From Verrucomicrobiota bacterium (GTDB lineage Bacteria; Verrucomicrobiota; Verrucomicrobiia; Limisphaerales; JADLHS01): DNA of 5,250 bases. Below are positions 3,800 to 5,250 of this stretch, one piece after another. The notes under the pieces were generated by a model. The model ran no database searches. It had not been told where the DNA came from and saw only the letters and a list, made by a program, of their open reading frames with translations. Each line of letters starts with the position of its first letter. Within the stretch, counting starts at the first letter, position 1. A program made the translations under genes and the position numbers. The stretch spans positions 1 through 5,250 of the forward strand of contig SCTL01000563.1 of the NCBI GenBank assembly GCA_004297495.1. The letters are read 5' to 3'.

Positions 3800-5250
3800 G
3801 TGTCCGAACACATACGAAAGAAGTTGAGCCAGCTTCCGCACAAGCCGGGCGTGTATCTGCACAAAGACCGCTTTGGCACGGTGATCTACGTTGGCAAGGC
3901 GCGCGATTTGCGCAAGCGCGTGGGCCAGTATTTTCATCCGTCGCGGCGCATGGGCTGGGACTTGAAGTTTAACGCGCTGGTCGAGGCCATTCACGATTTT
4001 GACGTGCACGTGGTGAGGAGCGAACCGGAATCACTGCTGCTCGAAGGCAAACTCATCAAGGAATTTCAGCCGCGTTACAACATCAGCTTCCGCGACGACA
4101 AACGGTTTTTGCTGGTGAAGATCAATTTGAACGATCCGATCCCGAATTTTTCCTTCGCGCGCATCCGCAAGGACGACGGCGCGCGCTACTACGGGCCGTT
4201 CACCAACGCCACCGCCGCGCGCAACACGCTCGCGCTGGTGCGGAAGCGATTCAACCTGCGCGGCTGCCGCGTGTTCACGCCGGGCGAGGCGGATTACAAG
4301 CATTGCCTTTACGCGCATTTGAAATACTGCACCGCGCCGTGCATCGGCAACGTGACGCGCGAGCAGTATCTCGAACAGGTGCGCGCCGCGTGCGATTTTC
4401 TTGACGGTCAATGTCACGAGATGCGGGAGCAACTCGAAGTCGAGATGCGCAAGGCCGCCGCCGCGCAGGATTACGAGAAGGCCGCCGGCTTGCGCGATCT
4501 CATCAAGGATTTGCAGCGCACGACCAAGAAGGAAAAATCCTTCGAGCGCGTGCCGTATTCGCTGCCGCTGGCGATTGATCCCGAGCGCGACCTGATTGAA
4601 CTCGCAAAAGTTCTTGGCCTGCCCACACCGCCGCAGCGAATCGAGGGCTTCGACATCTCGAACATCAGCGGCACGTTCAAGGTCGCGTCGCTCGTCAGCT
4701 TCAAAAATGGCCGGCCCGACCGTGCGAATTATCGGCGGTTCAAAATCAAATCAGTCGAAGGGCAGGATGATTTTGCGAGCATGGCGGAAGTTGTCAGGCG
4801 TAGATACACGAGATTGCTGAATGAGTCCAAAGTCCAAAGTCCAAAGTCTAAAGTCGAAGCGCGGGATGAAGGAGGCGAGGCGATACCGCAGGAATTGCAG
4901 AAGCTGGTGAATGAAACGAGTGAACGCGTGCGGAGAGAGCGGGGCGTCAAAAGAGAAGATGGACGATCGAAGATGGAAGATGGAAACAAATCCGCGACGC
5001 CATCTTCATTGCCCGACCTCATCCTCGTGGATGGTGGCAAGGGGCAACTCAGCGCCGCTTGCGCAGAACTCGCGAAATTGGGATTGGAAAAAATTCCCGT
5101 AATCGGGCTGGCGAAGGAGTTCGAGGAAATCTACCAGCCCGGTGAGAGCGCGCCGTTGCGCTTGGGCCTCGATCATCCGGCGGTGAAACTTTTGCAGCGC
5201 GTCCGGGATGAGTGTCATCGCGTGGCCAACAGCTACAACGCCCAGCTTCG
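3800..5250 (+). CDS. uvrC: UvrABC excinuclease subunit C, 3' end beyond window
   Basis: UvrC makes both incisions around a lesion in nucleotide excision repair after loading by UvrA/UvrB; cytoplasmic. The first 483 residues are visible. GIY-YIG 3'-incision domain: GVYL (17-20), VIYVGKARDLRKR (28-40), E77 or E82 near SLLLEGKLIKEFQPRYN. Four cysteines C156, C169, C177, C181 match the spacing reported to bind an Fe-S cluster in E. coli UvrC. UVR helix pair for UvrB binding: about 211-240 (AAQDYEKAAGLRDLI). RNase H-like 5'-incision domain: D285 in FDISN, D323/D324 in GQDDFASM, D411 in LVDGGKGQL, D458 and H473 in RDECHR, so the active-site residues appear intact. The stretch between UVR and D285 is only about 45 residues, far shorter than in E. 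coli. Residues about 341-404 are an extra low-complexity insertion built on heptamer repeats. GTG 3800 gives MSEHIRKK; GTG 3794 is the only other start after the in-frame stop at 3761. Confidence 0.95.
   Translation, partial: MSEHIRKKLSQLPHKPGVYLHKDRFGTVIYVGKARDLRKRVGQYFHPSRRMGWDLKFNALVEAIHDFDVHVVRSEPESLLLEGKLIKEFQPRYNISFRDDKRFLLVKINLNDPIPNFSFARIRKDDGARYYGPFTNATAARNTLALVRKRFNLRGCRVFTPGEADYKHCLYAHLKYCTAPCIGNVTREQYLEQVRAACDFLDGQCHEMREQLEVEMRKAAAAQDYEKAAGLRDLIKDLQRTTKKEKSFERVPYSLPLAIDPERDLIELAKVLGLPTPPQRIEGFDISNISGTFKVASLVSFKNGRPDRANYRRFKIKSVEGQDDFASMAEVVRRRYTRLLNESKVQSPKSKVEARDEGGEAIPQELQKLVNETSERVRRERGVKREDGRSKMEDGNKSATPSSLPDLILVDGGKGQLSAACAELAKLGLEKIPVIGLAKEFEEIYQPGESAPLRLGLDHPAVKLLQRVRDECHRVANSYNAQL
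4824..4858. repeat. AGTCCAA heptamer, five units inside uvrC
   Basis: Three exact AGTCCAA units are followed by AGTCTAA and AGTCGAA. In the uvrC frame they give ESKVQSPKSKVEA (342-354), just after the conserved RRRYTRLL helix of the nuclease domain. The TAA in the fourth unit is out of frame, so no stop results. This is the left part of an insertion relative to E. coli UvrC, which goes almost directly from this helix to PDVILIDGGKGQL. Confidence 0.9.
4956..4983. repeat. AAGATGG heptamer, four units inside uvrC
   Basis: Units AAGATGG, ACGATCG (degenerate), AAGATGG and AAGATGG run with a 7-bp period. In frame they encode EDGRSKMEDG (386-395), just before LPDLILVDGG. Together with the AGTCCAA array at 4824-4858 they bracket a charged, likely disordered stretch of about 60 residues. 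Confidence 0.8.

Noticed and set aside
4031..4432. Minus-strand open frame opposite uvrC
   Set aside because: It overlaps conserved UvrC sequence and reads as composition-driven shadow.

Overview
The window reads as ordinary chromosomal DNA from a GC-rich bacterium of the Verrucomicrobia/Planctomycetes type, most likely a verrucomicrobium near Pedosphaera/Limisphaerales. This is inferred from a single-gene type IV pilin-like protein with an H-x9-D motif, an upstream secreted protein with a W..L...FYRVQ tail, frequent lack of Shine-Dalgarno sequences, and many short interspersed repeats. No search was possible, so the taxonomy rests on recalled family patterns.

Layout: (1) 3-455 (+) is the C-terminal end of an exported protein; its stop overlaps the start of a prepilin-like protein at 452-1204 (+). 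(2) An AT-rich gap (1205-1305) holds a candidate promoter with an 18-bp dyad between its -35 and -10 boxes, followed by a small YgdI/YgdR-like (DUF903-like) lipoprotein at 1306-1605 (+). (3) A REPIN-like element (1633-1704) lies between this gene and the convergent riboflavin genes. (4) ribE (1710-2312, -) and ribD (2375-3628, -) form a two-gene riboflavin operon transcribed ribD then ribE; RibD makes the pyrimidine intermediate and RibE performs the last step to riboflavin. (5) A second REPIN-like element (3681-3748) occupies the divergent ribD/uvrC promoter region. (6) uvrC (3800 to the window end, +) encodes the nucleotide-excision-repair endonuclease subunit and is cut by the window edge.

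The unusual layer is repetitive DNA rather than gene content. Five separate arrays with a 7-bp period, each with a different heptamer, lie within 2.7 kb: at the ribD/ribE junction, twice inside ribD, and twice inside uvrC. A GC-rich perfect palindrome is also inserted in the RibD interdomain linker. All four arrays inside genes are read through in frame and lengthen conserved housekeeping enzymes at linkers or loops. The two GGAG...CTCC elements share 9-bp ends and a paired-hairpin plan but have different interiors. I see no defence system, mobile gene, tRNA, rRNA or CRISPR array here.
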